Of a DNA stretch of 64,000 nt, positions 28,242 through 35,876 are shown one piece after another. The first letter of the stretch is position 1. Each line of letters begins with the position of its first letter. The notes beneath the pieces are model-generated. The model saw nothing but the letters and a program-made list of their open reading frames with translations. It made no database searches and had not been told where the DNA came from. Source of the stretch: NAT127 sp034717695 (lineage in GTDB: Bacteria > Pseudomonadota > Gammaproteobacteria > Pseudomonadales > Porticoccaceae); NCBI GenBank assembly GCA_034717695.1, contig JAYELS010000038.1:62001-126000 (forward strand). Reading direction: 5' to 3'. Both the position numbers and the translations under genes were made by a program.

Positions 28242-29972
28242 TCAGTCGGCGGGATCGGCCTCGTCCTCCAGTGTCTTCAGGGCCTCGAAGGCACCGTGGG
28301 TGGAGAGAAACAGCTCCCCGGAGAGGCGCGCCGGGAAGCCATCGCTCTCCAGCTGGCCCAGCACCGGCCCCTTCACCTCCGCCAGGTGGAGCCTCATGCC
28401 CTGGTCCATGAGCCGTTCGTTGAGCATGTCGAGCATGGCGAGGGCGGTGGCATCGATGCTGCTGACCGACGACATCACCAGCACCAGGTGGCGGGTCTCG
28501 GGCTGCTGTTCCAGGGCCTTGAGGATAAAGCGCTCCACCGCCTCGGCGTTGCCGAAAAACAGGTTCTCGTCCACCCGCAGCACCAGCAGGTCGCGGCGGG
28601 TCTCCACCTTGTAGCGCTTGACGTTGCGGAAGTGCTCGGTGCCGGGTACCCGGCCGACCACGGCGATATGGGGGCGACTGGCGCGCCACACCAGGGTGGC
28701 CAGGGACAGACCGATGCCAATCCCGATGCCCACCTCCACCCCCGCCGCCAGCACCCCGAGGGCGGTGCCGGCCTGGGCGAGGCCCTCGGCCCGGTCGTAG
28801 CGCCAGTTGTGGCGCAGGGAGGCGACATCCACCAGGGCGAAGGCGGCGACGATGATGGTGGCCGCCAACACCGCCATGGGCAGGGCGCTGAACAAACCGG
28901 TGCCAAACAGCAGCACCAGGGCGATCAACAGGGCGGCGAAAACACCGGCGAGGGGTGTGTTGGCCCCCGCCTCCGCATTGACGGCGGTGCGGGAGAACCC
29001 GCCGGTGACCGGCAGCGCACCGGACAGGCCGCTGACGATATTGGCGGCACCGAGGCCGAGCAGCTCGGCATTGGTATCGATGCGCTGGCGGTGGCGGCTG
29101 GCGAATCCCTGGGCGATGGACACCGTCTCGACAAAGCCCACGAGGCCGATGATCAGCGCCGGCAACCAAAGCGCCTCCACCAGGGCGAGGCTGATGGCGG
29201 GCGCCACTGCCCGGGGCAGGCCCTCGGGTATGGGCCCCACCACCGCCAGGCGTTCGCGCCAGTCGAGGGCCACCACCAGCGCGGCGCTGGCGAGCACCAC
29301 CACCATGGGGACGAGGCGGGTGGCGAGGGACGCGGCTTCGACGCCGAGCCCCATCCGCGCCAACAGGGGCCGAAGACCCAGCCGCGCCAGCACCAGAATC
29401 AGCATCGCGCCAAGGCCCACCGCCGCGGTGAGGGGTTGGTAGCTCTCCGCCTGCTCCACGATGCCCCGCAACAGGGCCAGCGCCGTGTCGCCGTCACCGG
29501 CGATCCCCAGCAGCGGCCGCAGCTGGCCGATGATGATCAGCAGCGCCGCGCCGCTGATGAAACCGCTGATCACCGGGTGGCTGAGAAACTGCGCCAGGGC
29601 GCCGAGACGCAAGAGCCCCAGGGCAAACAGCATGATCCCCGACAACAGGGCCAGGGTGACGGCGCCGGCGATGTAGTCCGGCGTGCCCGGCGCCGCCACC
29701 GGGGCGAGGGCCGCGGCGGTCATCAGCGCGATCACCGCCACCGGCCCCACCGACAGCACCATGGAGGAGCCAAACAGGGCATAGGCCACCAAGGGCAGCA
29801 CGCTGGCGTAGAGGCCGAGCTGGGCGGGCAAGCCCGCCAGGGCCGCATAGGCGAGCCCCTGGGGCACCACCAGCAGGGTGACCACCAGGGCCGCCGTCAG
29901 ATCCCCCGCCAGATAGCCCCGCCGGTAGCCGCGAAGCCAGGGGGGCAGCACGGTGCCTGCCCGTATCCCCAT
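28242..29972 (-). CDS. SulP-family anion transporter with STAS domain
   Basis: The 576-residue protein has the SulP membrane domain (about 15-420), with VVPQGLAYAALAGLPAQLGLYAS near the start and the ALPVTGGFSRTAVNAEAGA helix. A C-terminal STAS domain (about 440-560) contains SSVSSIDATALAMLDML. SulP proteins carry sulfate, bicarbonate or other anions. Position at the end of a BigR-like regulated unit with two YeeE-type genes suggests a sulfur oxyanion, which is inference. It starts 7 nt after the preceding gene stops. Confidence 0.9.
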   Translation of the reverse strand: MGIRAGTVLPPWLRGYRRGYLAGDLTAALVVTLLVVPQGLAYAALAGLPAQLGLYASVLPLVAYALFGSSMVLSVGPVAVIALMTAAALAPVAAPGTPDYIAGAVTLALLSGIMLFALGLLRLGALAQFLSHPVISGFISGAALLIIIGQLRPLLGIAGDGDTALALLRGIVEQAESYQPLTAAVGLGAMLILVLARLGLRPLLARMGLGVEAASLATRLVPMVVVLASAALVVALDWRERLAVVGPIPEGLPRAVAPAISLALVEALWLPALIIGLVGFVETVSIAQGFASRHRQRIDTNAELLGLGAANIVSGLSGALPVTGGFSRTAVNAEAGANTPLAGVFAALLIALVLLFGTGLFSALPMAVLAATIIVAAFALVDVASLRHNWRYDRAEGLAQAGTALGVLAAGVEVGIGIGIGLSLATLVWRASRPHIAVVGRVPGTEHFRNVKRYKVETRRDLLVLRVDENLFFGNAEAVERFILKALEQQPETRHLVLVMSSVSSIDATALAMLDMLNERLMDQGMRLHLAEVKGPVLGQLESDGFPARLSGELFLSTHGAFEALKTLEDEADPAD

Positions 29973-29979
29973 CGCCGGA

Positions 29980-30405
29980 TCAGCCCCTCGCGGGGCGCTG
30001 GAGCACTTCGTAAACCCCCATCCCCGCCAGCATCGCCAGGGTGAAGACCGCGGCCTTCAGCTCCCCCGCCCCCAGGGCCACCAGCGCCGGCCCCGGGCAG
30101 AATCCCGCAAGGCCCCAGCCGATGCCAAAGCCCAGGCTGCCCAGCACCAGGGGCCGGTCGATGTCCCGCCGGGTGGGCACCTGCAGGGGCGCCCCCAGCA
30201 GGGACAGGGCGCGCTTGCCGGCAAAGCCGAAACCCACCAGGCCCACCGCCACCGCGCCACCCATCACCAGCGCCAGGGAGGGATCCCAGGCCCCGGCGAG
30301 GTCGAGAAACCCGAGCACCTTGGCGGGATTGGCCATGCCCGAGGTGAGCAGCCCGAGGCCGAACAGCAGCCCCACGGCGAACGCCGATACCAGATACCTG
30401 TTCAT
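29980..30405 (-). CDS. YeeE/YedE-type (DUF6691) small membrane protein, second half-size subunit
   Basis: The 141-residue protein has four membrane helices and the GLGLLTSGMANPAKVLGFLD and GWGLAGFCPGPALVALG motifs. The latter Cys is conserved in thiosulfate/sulfur transporter-like YeeE proteins. With the preceding gene it forms the half-size pair often called PmpA/PmpB. The ATG at 30405 is chosen over an upstream frame extension because the preceding gene ends at 30407. One nucleotide separates the two. Confidence 0.85.
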   Translation of the reverse strand: MNRYLVSAFAVGLLFGLGLLTSGMANPAKVLGFLDLAGAWDPSLALVMGGAVAVGLVGFGFAGKRALSLLGAPLQVPTRRDIDRPLVLGSLGFGIGWGLAGFCPGPALVALGAGELKAAVFTLAMLAGMGVYEVLQRPARG

Positions 30406-30406
30406 G

Positions 30407-30841
30407 TCAGCCTCCCAATACATGGCGGATGATGTAGACGGTGACAAAGCCGCTGGCCATGAAGGCCAGGGTCGCCACTAGGGAGCGGGGGGAGAGCCGC
30501 GACAGGCCGCAGACCCCGTGGCCGCTGGTGCAACCGGCGCCGTAGCGGGTGCTGATGCCGACCAGCAATCCCGCGGCGATCAACAGCGGGTAGCCGGCGT
30601 CGACGGTGATGGCCGGCAGGGCACCGGCCAGCCCCCAGAGCAGCGGCGCCACCAGGATGCCGGCCACGAAGGCCAGGCGCCAGGCGATGTCCCCGGCCCT
30701 GGGCCGCAGCAGCCCGCCGAGGATGCCGGAAATCCCCGCGATGCGGCCATTGAGAAGGATGAACAGCACCGCGGCGAGGCCTATCAAAAGGCCCCCCAGC
30801 AGCGAGGGCAGCGGGGTGAAGGCGGACCAGTCAATTGTCAC
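30407..30841 (-). CDS. YeeE/YedE-type small membrane protein, first half-size subunit
   Basis: The 144-residue protein has four hydrophobic segments with NGRIAGISGILGGLL and RYGAGCTSGHGVCGLSRLS. The Cys-bearing GAGCTSGHGVCG motif is the hallmark of YeeE/YedE sulfur-compound transporters. Its start overlaps the regulator stop by 11 nt, showing translational coupling to the sensor gene. Import of thiosulfate, sulfite or a sulfane-sulfur species is plausible. Confidence 0.88.
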   Translation of the reverse strand: MTIDWSAFTPLPSLLGGLLIGLAAVLFILLNGRIAGISGILGGLLRPRAGDIAWRLAFVAGILVAPLLWGLAGALPAITVDAGYPLLIAAGLLVGISTRYGAGCTSGHGVCGLSRLSPRSLVATLAFMASGFVTVYIIRHVLGG

Positions 30842-31220
30842 GGGTAACTCCTTGCCCCTCGGGGGGCGTGGTGGCGGTGGGCATGGGTGAAGAGGTGTCG
30901 GCGCTGGCGGGCCCGCAATACAGGGCGTACAGCACCTGCAGGATCGCCAGGGCGCGGGGATCGGCGACGCTGTAGTAGACCCGGCGGCCGTCGCGCCGGC
31001 AGGCCACCAGGCCCTCCCGGCGCAGCACGCCGAGCTGCTGGGAGAGGCTCGGCTGGCGGATGCCGAGGCGGGTTTCGATCTCCCCGACGCTCAGTTCCTC
31101 CCGGCTGAGCTGACACAGCAACAGCAGCCGATCCCCGTGGGCGAGGCCGCGCAGCATGGCGCAGGCCTCACCGGCGGCGGTGCGGAGGGTGTCGACGTCG
31201 AGGGCGTGGGTGTCGGCCAT
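30831..31220 (-). CDS. ArsR-family regulator of the BigR/SqrR reactive-sulfur sensor type
   Basis: The 129-residue winged-helix repressor has the recognition helix in IRQPSLSQQLGVLRREGLV. Two cysteines, C36 (LLLLCQL) and C102 (LYALYC), are 66 residues apart, the same spacing as the persulfide-sensing pair of BigR and SqrR; metal-binding ArsR motifs are absent. It should release DNA when a polysulfide bridge forms. It leads the YeeE-YeeE-SulP genes. An AT-rich palindrome overlaps its promoter. The tail after residue 105 is Thr/Pro-rich and not conserved. Confidence 0.85.
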   Translation of the reverse strand: MADTHALDVDTLRTAAGEACAMLRGLAHGDRLLLLCQLSREELSVGEIETRLGIRQPSLSQQLGVLRREGLVACRRDGRRVYYSVADPRALAILQVLYALYCGPASADTSSPMPTATTPPEGQGVTRDN

Positions 31221-31249
31221 TGCTGGGCAATCCGTGGTGGATGCCCATC

Positions 31250-31277
31250 AATATAGGTCTGGATATTATATTTTCAA
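31250..31277 (-). promoter_or_regulatory. Promoter and candidate operator of the BigR-like operon
   Basis: On the minus strand TTGAAA (31277-31272) and TATATT (31255-31250) are spaced by 16 bp. AATATA (31250-31255) and TATATT (31267-31272) form an inverted repeat across 11 bp covering the -10 and spacer. This fits autorepression by the ArsR-family protein whose ATG is 30 nt downstream. Confidence 0.6.
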
Positions 31278-31315
31278 GTAGATTGTTTGCCGGGCCGGGC
31301 CTCGGCTGCCGATCA

Positions 31316-32497
31316 TCAGCCGCCGATCATCAGATCCGGGCCCAGGGTGATGCCGGGCTCGAACTCCCAGGGGGCGGCGTGGCGATTTTCCTCCTTGGCG
31401 TCCCGGCTGGGGCTGGCGATGCCCAGGTAGCGGGCCGCTTCCCGGTAGAGATCGGGGCGGTAGCAACGCTGCACCAGCGCCTGGCAGACATCGTCCCCCA
31501 CCGGCTTGCCGAGCATGGCGCAGCCCTCCCGCAGCAGCCACTGGGCGTGGGAGCGCCAGGGAAACCCCGCCTGGTAGCGGTGAAATACCAGAAAATCCGC
31601 CAGCCACCGGGGCGGCTGGTTCTTGGCGAAGCCGAACTCCCCGGTCAGGGACGACACCAGCACCCGCACCGGCAGGTCCAGGTAGCGGGGATCGCTGAGC
31701 ACCTCCGCCGCCTCCCGGCGCCGCGCCGGCTCCGCCAGCTCCCGGCAGGCCTCCATCAACGCCAGCCGCAGCCGCAGGTGGGTGGCCGGGTGGTGGTTGT
31801 GCCAGTGCTCGGTGACCCCGAGGACTTTCTCCGGGGCGTTGTTCCAGATGTCGTGGCCGGTGGCGGCCACCACGCCGATGCCCTGTTGTACCGCCACGCT
31901 GCTCCAGGGCTCGCCGACACAAAAGCCGTCGATGATGCCCCGCGCCAGGCTGTCGCACATCTGCTCCGGGGGCAGCACGATGATGCGCACATCCCGGTCG
32001 GGGTCGATGCCGCCGGCCTTGAGCCACAGGCGCAGCTGAAAGCTGTGGGTCGAGAAGGCATGGACAGTGGCGAAGGTGAGGGGCTGGCCCGGCTCCCGCT
32101 CCAGCCGGCCCTTGAGGGCCCGGGCGGTGGCGAGGGCAGCGGGGCGACTGGCATCGCCGAGACCGAGCTGGTCCCAGAGGGCGCTGGCGAGGGTCAGGGC
32201 ATTGCCGTTGAGGCTCAGGGACAGGCCGGTGAGCAGATTGGCGCGGATGCCCCCGGCCCCCAGGGTGGTCATCATCGGCAGGGGCGAGAGCAGATGGGCG
32301 GCGTCGAGCTTGCCCACCACCAGCTTGTCCCGCAGATTGGCCCAGGACACCTCCCGCACCAGGGTGACATCGAGCCCATGGCGGGCAAAAGTGCCCCCTT
32401 CCAGGGCCATGATCAGCGGTGCGCTGTCGGTGAGGCGCATGAAACCGACGCTGATGGCGGCCTTTTCCGGCGGCGCCAGTTGGCTGTTGCTGGTCAT
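31316..32497 (-). CDS. nasS: NasS-type cytoplasmic nitrate/nitrite sensor (NrtA-like)
   Basis: The 393-residue protein resembles the nitrate-binding NrtA family (ISVGFMRLTDSAPLIMALEGG, FAKNQPPRWLADFLVFHRYQAG) but has no signal peptide or lipobox. That marks the cytoplasmic sensor NasS rather than a transporter component. NasS binds and holds the antiterminator NasT until nitrate or nitrite arrives. The start overlaps the nasT stop in TGATG after a GGAG site. No nitrate transporter or reductase genes are present in this window, so the targets must lie elsewhere. Confidence 0.85.
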   Translation of the reverse strand: MTSNSQLAPPEKAAISVGFMRLTDSAPLIMALEGGTFARHGLDVTLVREVSWANLRDKLVVGKLDAAHLLSPLPMMTTLGAGGIRANLLTGLSLSLNGNALTLASALWDQLGLGDASRPAALATARALKGRLEREPGQPLTFATVHAFSTHSFQLRLWLKAGGIDPDRDVRIIVLPPEQMCDSLARGIIDGFCVGEPWSSVAVQQGIGVVAATGHDIWNNAPEKVLGVTEHWHNHHPATHLRLRLALMEACRELAEPARRREAAEVLSDPRYLDLPVRVLVSSLTGEFGFAKNQPPRWLADFLVFHRYQAGFPWRSHAQWLLREGCAMLGKPVGDDVCQALVQRCYRPDLYREAARYLGIASPSRDAKEENRHAAPWEFEPGITLGPDLMIGG

Positions 32498-33117
32498 CAG
32501 GTGCTCCTTTTGCCCTTGTCGCTGGTCTTGGGTGAGAGGGTCGCCAGTACGGTTTTCGCCACCGCCGGCAGGCGTTGATTGGTGTCCATGGCCAGCTTGG
32601 TGAGCAGGCGGTGGGCATCGTCCTCGCCGATCTTCTGGTGGGCCATCAACAGGCCCTTGGCTTGCTCGATGAGCTTGCGCTCCTCCAGCTGAACGCGGGT
32701 GCTGTGGAGTTCGTCCCGCAGGCTCTGGAAGGCGCGGAACTGGGCGATGGCCACGTCGATGATGGGTTTCACCTGGTCGGGGTTGATGCCCCCCACCAGG
32801 TAGGTGCTGATCCCGGCGGTGACCGCCTGGCGGATATAGTCGGGGTCGTCCTCCTGGGTGAACATCACCACCGGGGTGGGGTTGTGGTGGCTGATGATGG
32901 CGAGGCTTTCGAGCACGTCCCGGTCGGGGGATTCCAGGTCGATCAGCACCACGTCGGGGCGGATGCGCTCGATCTGGAACAGCAACCCCGCCGCCGAGGG
33001 AATCACCAGGCTGACCTCGAAGCCACACCCCCATAGCCGCTCCTCCACCATGGCGGCCCGGGCCGGATTGTCGTCCACCAGCATCACCCGCACCGCGGGC
33101 GCGATCTCCGCCGTCAA
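32497..33117 (-). CDS. nasT: NasT-type ANTAR-domain antitermination regulator
   Basis: The 206-residue protein has a receiver-like domain (1-125, with acid pair D15/D16 and D60). An ANTAR RNA-binding domain follows at about 135-190 (LIEQAKGLLMAHQKIGEDDAHRLL). NasT binds paired hairpins in leader RNAs and prevents early termination of nitrate assimilation genes. The TTG at 33117 is the preferred start: GGGGAGG stands 8 nt upstream and the TTG shares TTGA with the stop of a 14-codon leader frame. A GTG nine codons downstream is an alternative. Confidence 0.82.
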   Translation of the reverse strand: MTAEIAPAVRVMLVDDNPARAAMVEERLWGCGFEVSLVIPSAAGLLFQIERIRPDVVLIDLESPDRDVLESLAIISHHNPTPVVMFTQEDDPDYIRQAVTAGISTYLVGGINPDQVKPIIDVAIAQFRAFQSLRDELHSTRVQLEERKLIEQAKGLLMAHQKIGEDDAHRLLTKLAMDTNQRLPAVAKTVLATLSPKTSDKGKRST

Positions 33118-33158
33118 AGGGGGGCCCTCCCCTCGGCGCTGTTCAGGGTGACGATCAT
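33114..33158 (-). CDS. Possible 14-residue leader peptide coupled to nasT
   Basis: An ATG at 33158 preceded by CGGAGAAC opens a 14-codon frame (MIVTLNSAEGRAPL). Its TGA overlaps the TTG start of nasT. The ribosome site and the overlap suggest translational coupling or control; the peptide itself resembles nothing known to me. It could be chance. Confidence 0.4.
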   Translation of the reverse strand: MIVTLNSAEGRAPL

Positions 33159-33159
33159 G

Positions 33160-33442
33160 TTGTTCTCCGTTGACAGGTTGGCGTTGTCGAGCCCCTCCCG
33201 GGATGCGCGGGCCAGGGCCCGCGCATCCATAAAAAATGCCCACCCGGACAGGGGCAGGCATCGGCGCCGAAGGGTCTCTCGCCAGGGTTATACAAATTCC
33301 GTACCAGAGCCTAGCAGGGGCAAAAAGTGGGCGCCCGCCACAGGGCAGGCCGCCCCGGGCACCAAAGTCGGGCGCGGTACCGCCATCCGCGCCCCAAAAC
33401 AGCCCGGGAAATGCCGGCTGACCGGGGGCGGCATTGGCGCTG
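33160..33442. other. nasT upstream region without a gene
   Basis: Apart from the 13-bp hairpin, this stretch holds a minus-strand TATAAC at 33292-33287 as a possible -10, with no convincing -35. It also has several GC-rich short inverted repeats. I see no coding frame with family resemblance. It probably contains the nasST promoter and leader. Confidence 0.4.
33201..33228. other. Long perfect GC hairpin in the nasT leader
   Basis: GGATGCGCGGGCC (33201-33213) and its exact inverse (33216-33228) are separated by AG. On the minus strand it would form 13 bp in the leader RNA about 43 nt before the leader frame. T residues precede rather than follow it in that direction, so it is not a terminator for nasT. 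On the plus strand it is followed by ATAAAAAA, also not a terminator. Confidence 0.6.
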
Positions 33443-33605
33443 GCAGCCTGTCGGACTTAGGCGTTCGTCACGAGGGGAAGTCCGGTTTGAGTCATGTTTT
33501 GGGCAATTTTGAGGATAATTGTGGTGCTATTTGACGAAGAATTGCTCAAAAAGTGGCCAAATCCGGCTTTTCCGCAGTAGAACAGCCCTGAGCCCGACAG
33601 GCTGC
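33443..33605. mobile_element. MITE-like element with 18-bp terminal inverted repeats, next to regB
   Basis: GCAGCCTGTCGGACTTAG (33443-33460) is matched, inverted, by CTGAGCCCGACAGGCTGC (33588-33605) at 16 of 18 positions. Inner segments (AAGTCCGGTTTGAG near 33479; CAAATCCGGCTTTTCC near 33558) are also roughly inverted. The interior is much more AT-rich than the surroundings and has no coding frame. It looks like a 163-bp non-autonomous element or insertion-sequence remnant. Its right end is 30 nt from the regB ATG. Confidence 0.6.
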
Positions 33606-33635
33606 TAGAATGGACCATTGCCCAGCGATTACCCC

Positions 33636-34955
33636 ATGGCCCCAGTCACCGCCCACTCCGCCGCCCATCAGAACCTGCGCACCCTGTGCCTGATCCGCCT
33701 GATTCCCTTCGGCGGGCAGACCCTCGCGGCCCTCTACCTCGCCCTCGCCGGCGGCTGGCAGCTGCCCTGGCCGCCCCTTGCGGCACTGCTGGCGGCCTTC
33801 GCCGCGCTGATCGCCCTGTCCTGGCGTCGCGCCCAGAATCCCCGCCCCATCGCCGACGGGGAGTTCTTCGCCCAGCTGGTGGCGGATGCGCTGATACTCA
33901 CCCTGCTGCTCTATCTCTCCGGCGGCGCCACCAACCCCTTCGTGTCCTACTACCTGGTGCCCATCACCATCGCCGCCATCACCCTGCCCCGGGGCCTCAC
34001 CCTCGCCATCGGCCTGCTGTGCGTAGCGGCCTACGGCGGGCTGCTGTTCTGGCATGTGGCGGTCCCCGCCCTCGCCCCGCCCGCCAGCGGCCACGGCGGC
34101 CACGGCGACGCCGGACTCAACAGCCATGTGCTCGGCATGTGGGTGAACTTCGCGGTCAGCGCCCTGTTGATCATCGTCTTCGTGACCCGCATGGCGGCGG
34201 CGGTGAAGGCCCGGGACCAGGCCCTGCTGCGCCAGGGGGCGGAGGCCCGGGCGCGGCAGCTGGAGGACGAGCAGTTGCTGGCGGTGGCCACCCTCGCCGC
34301 CAGCGCCGCCCACGATCTCGGCACCCCCCTGAACACCATCCGCCTGATCGCCGACGACTGGCGCTCGCCGCCCCCCGACGGCGACGTCGCCGCCTGCCGG
34401 GAGGACATGGCGCTGATCAGCACCCAGGTGACCCGCTGCCAGGACAGCCTGCGCAAACTGAGCGCCACCGCCCGGGCCTTTTCCCGCCAGGAGAGCGAGG
34501 AGCAGGACGCCCATAGCTATTTCACCGAGCTGGTGGATCGCTGGCTGCTGATGCGCCCGGACGTCAATGCCCGCTGCGAGATCGCCGACGGCGAGGCCGT
34601 CGCGGTCAACTTCCATCCCTCCCTGGCGGCGTCGATCCACAACATCCTCAACAACGCCGCCGACGCCAGCCCCGACCACGTGGCGATCACTGTCCGCTGG
34701 GACCGGGAGCGGGCCACCGTCGCCATCCGCGACCGGGGCCCCGGCATCGACCCGGCCCGGGCCGACGGCGGCAACGGCCCCCAGGCCAGCGACAAGCGCG
34801 ACGGCCTCGGCCTCGGGCTGTTCCTGTCCCGGTCGATCCTCGCCCGCCACGGCGCCAGCATCGACCTCAGCCCCCACCCCGAGGGGGGCACCCTGGCGGT
34901 GATCCAGCTGCCCCTGGCGGCCTCCCGCCACCCATCCGACGAGCCATTGCCATGA
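33636..34955 (+). CDS. regB: RegB/PrrB/ActS-type redox sensor histidine kinase
   Basis: The 439-residue kinase has six N-terminal membrane helices and then the quinone-binding motif GGATNPF at 96-102. The H-box is SAAHDLGTPLNTIR with H226, and a conserved redox-active cysteine position follows at C268 (STQVTRCQDSL). ATP-binding boxes are HNILNNAADAS, DRGPGIDP and GLGLGLFLSRS. These are the RegB signatures. The ATG at 33636 is preferred to a TTG at 33618; neither has a good ribosome site. It overlaps regA by 4 nt. The promoter may lie in the adjacent MITE-like element. Confidence 0.9.
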   Translation: MAPVTAHSAAHQNLRTLCLIRLIPFGGQTLAALYLALAGGWQLPWPPLAALLAAFAALIALSWRRAQNPRPIADGEFFAQLVADALILTLLLYLSGGATNPFVSYYLVPITIAAITLPRGLTLAIGLLCVAAYGGLLFWHVAVPALAPPASGHGGHGDAGLNSHVLGMWVNFAVSALLIIVFVTRMAAAVKARDQALLRQGAEARARQLEDEQLLAVATLAASAAHDLGTPLNTIRLIADDWRSPPPDGDVAACREDMALISTQVTRCQDSLRKLSATARAFSRQESEEQDAHSYFTELVDRWLLMRPDVNARCEIADGEAVAVNFHPSLAASIHNILNNAADASPDHVAITVRWDRERATVAIRDRGPGIDPARADGGNGPQASDKRDGLGLGLFLSRSILARHGASIDLSPHPEGGTLAVIQLPLAASRHPSDEPLP

Positions 34956-35488
34956 ATCCCAGCTACCTGATCGTCGACGACGACATCACCTTTGCCGAGA
35001 CACTGGCCCGCAGCCTCCACCGCCGGGGTTTCGCCGCCACCATCGCCACCAGCGAGGACAGCGCGCTGTTCTTCTGCGTGAAGCACCGCCCCGACCGGGT
35101 AGTGCTGGATCTAAAGCTGGACAACCGCTCCGGCCTCAACCTCATCGAGAAGCTGCTGGAATTCGTCCCGGAGTGCCGCATCGTGATGCTCACCGGCTAT
35201 TCCAGCATCCCCACCACGGTGGCGGCCATCAAGCTCGGCGCGGTGGACTACCTGTGCAAGCCGGCGTCGGTGGACGACATTCTCGCCGCCTTCGCCCGGG
35301 GCGAGGGGGAGGACGGGGGCAGCGTCGAGCCGCCCGCCTCCCCCACCTCCGTGGATCGCCTGGAGTGGGAACATATCCAGCGGGTACTGAGGGAGCACGA
35401 GGGCAATATCTCCGCCACCGCGCGGGCCCTCGGCATGCACCGCCGCACCCTCCAGCGCAAGCTGCAAAAGCGCCCGGTGCGGGACTGA
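34952..35488 (+). CDS. regA: RegA/PrrA/ActR response regulator
   Basis: The 178-residue regulator has a receiver domain with D9-D11 acid patch, D53 as phosphoacceptor and K at DYLCKPAS. A Pro-rich linker leads to a Fis-type helix-turn-helix (NISATARALGMHRRTLQRKLQKR). RegBA controls respiratory, carbon and nitrogen genes by redox state in proteobacteria. Coupled to regB through ATGA. The gene ends 4 nt from the convergent DUF2061 stop. Confidence 0.92.
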   Translation: MNPSYLIVDDDITFAETLARSLHRRGFAATIATSEDSALFFCVKHRPDRVVLDLKLDNRSGLNLIEKLLEFVPECRIVMLTGYSSIPTTVAAIKLGAVDYLCKPASVDDILAAFARGEGEDGGSVEPPASPTSVDRLEWEHIQRVLREHEGNISATARALGMHRRTLQRKLQKRPVRD

Positions 35489-35492
35489 GGCC

Positions 35493-35720
35493 CTACACCT
35501 CCAGCCGACACCAGGGGGCGGGTGCCGGTTCCGACTGCCGGGCCAGGCGCGCCCCATCCAGCCGCTTCCACAGCCGGTCGTGGAAAAAGAACGCCACGGT
35601 GTTGACCGCCGGCTCCACCAGGGCCACGGCACCCCCCACCACCAGGCTGCCGGTCATCAGCCAGGCCACGGTGAAGGCAATGGCGAAGTGCATCAGGGCG
35701 AAGGTCAGGGTCTTGGTCAT
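35493..35720 (-). CDS. DUF2061 two-helix membrane protein
   Basis: The 75-residue protein has two membrane helices and the DUF2061 pattern FTVAWLMTGSLVVGGAVALVEP followed by NTVAFFFHDRLW. Function is unknown. The ATG at 35720 has a GGAG site 7 nt upstream; the frame could extend to 35780 but without similarity. It is divergent from the DUF411 gene across a possible Fur site. Confidence 0.8.
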   Translation of the reverse strand: MTKTLTFALMHFAIAFTVAWLMTGSLVVGGAVALVEPAVNTVAFFFHDRLWKRLDGARLARQSEPAPAPWCRLEV

Positions 35721-35752
35721 GGCAGGCTCCGGGGTTGCTCGCTTTTCACGAA

Positions 35753-35767
35753 TGATAACGATTCCCA
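35753..35767. promoter_or_regulatory. Possible Fur-type site between DUF2061 and DUF411 genes
   Basis: TGATAACGATTCCCA fits the 7-1-7 Fur pattern TGATAAT-N-ATTATCA at 11 of 14 positions. It is in the divergent spacer in an AT-rich stretch. Confidence 0.4.
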
Positions 35768-35876
35768 TTAATAGTGCCAATTAATCCACTTCATCTCAAC
35801 CATTGGGTTTGGCTATATTGGCCCCCGCGCCGTCGACAGGGAGTATCATCCCGATCCGCCCCTTTGGAGGAATTCC

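Noticed and set aside
33618..33635. TTG at 33618 as the regB start
   Set aside because: It adds six residues without RegB similarity and without a ribosome site; the ATG at 33636 is as good by position and a better codon. The choice is not certain.
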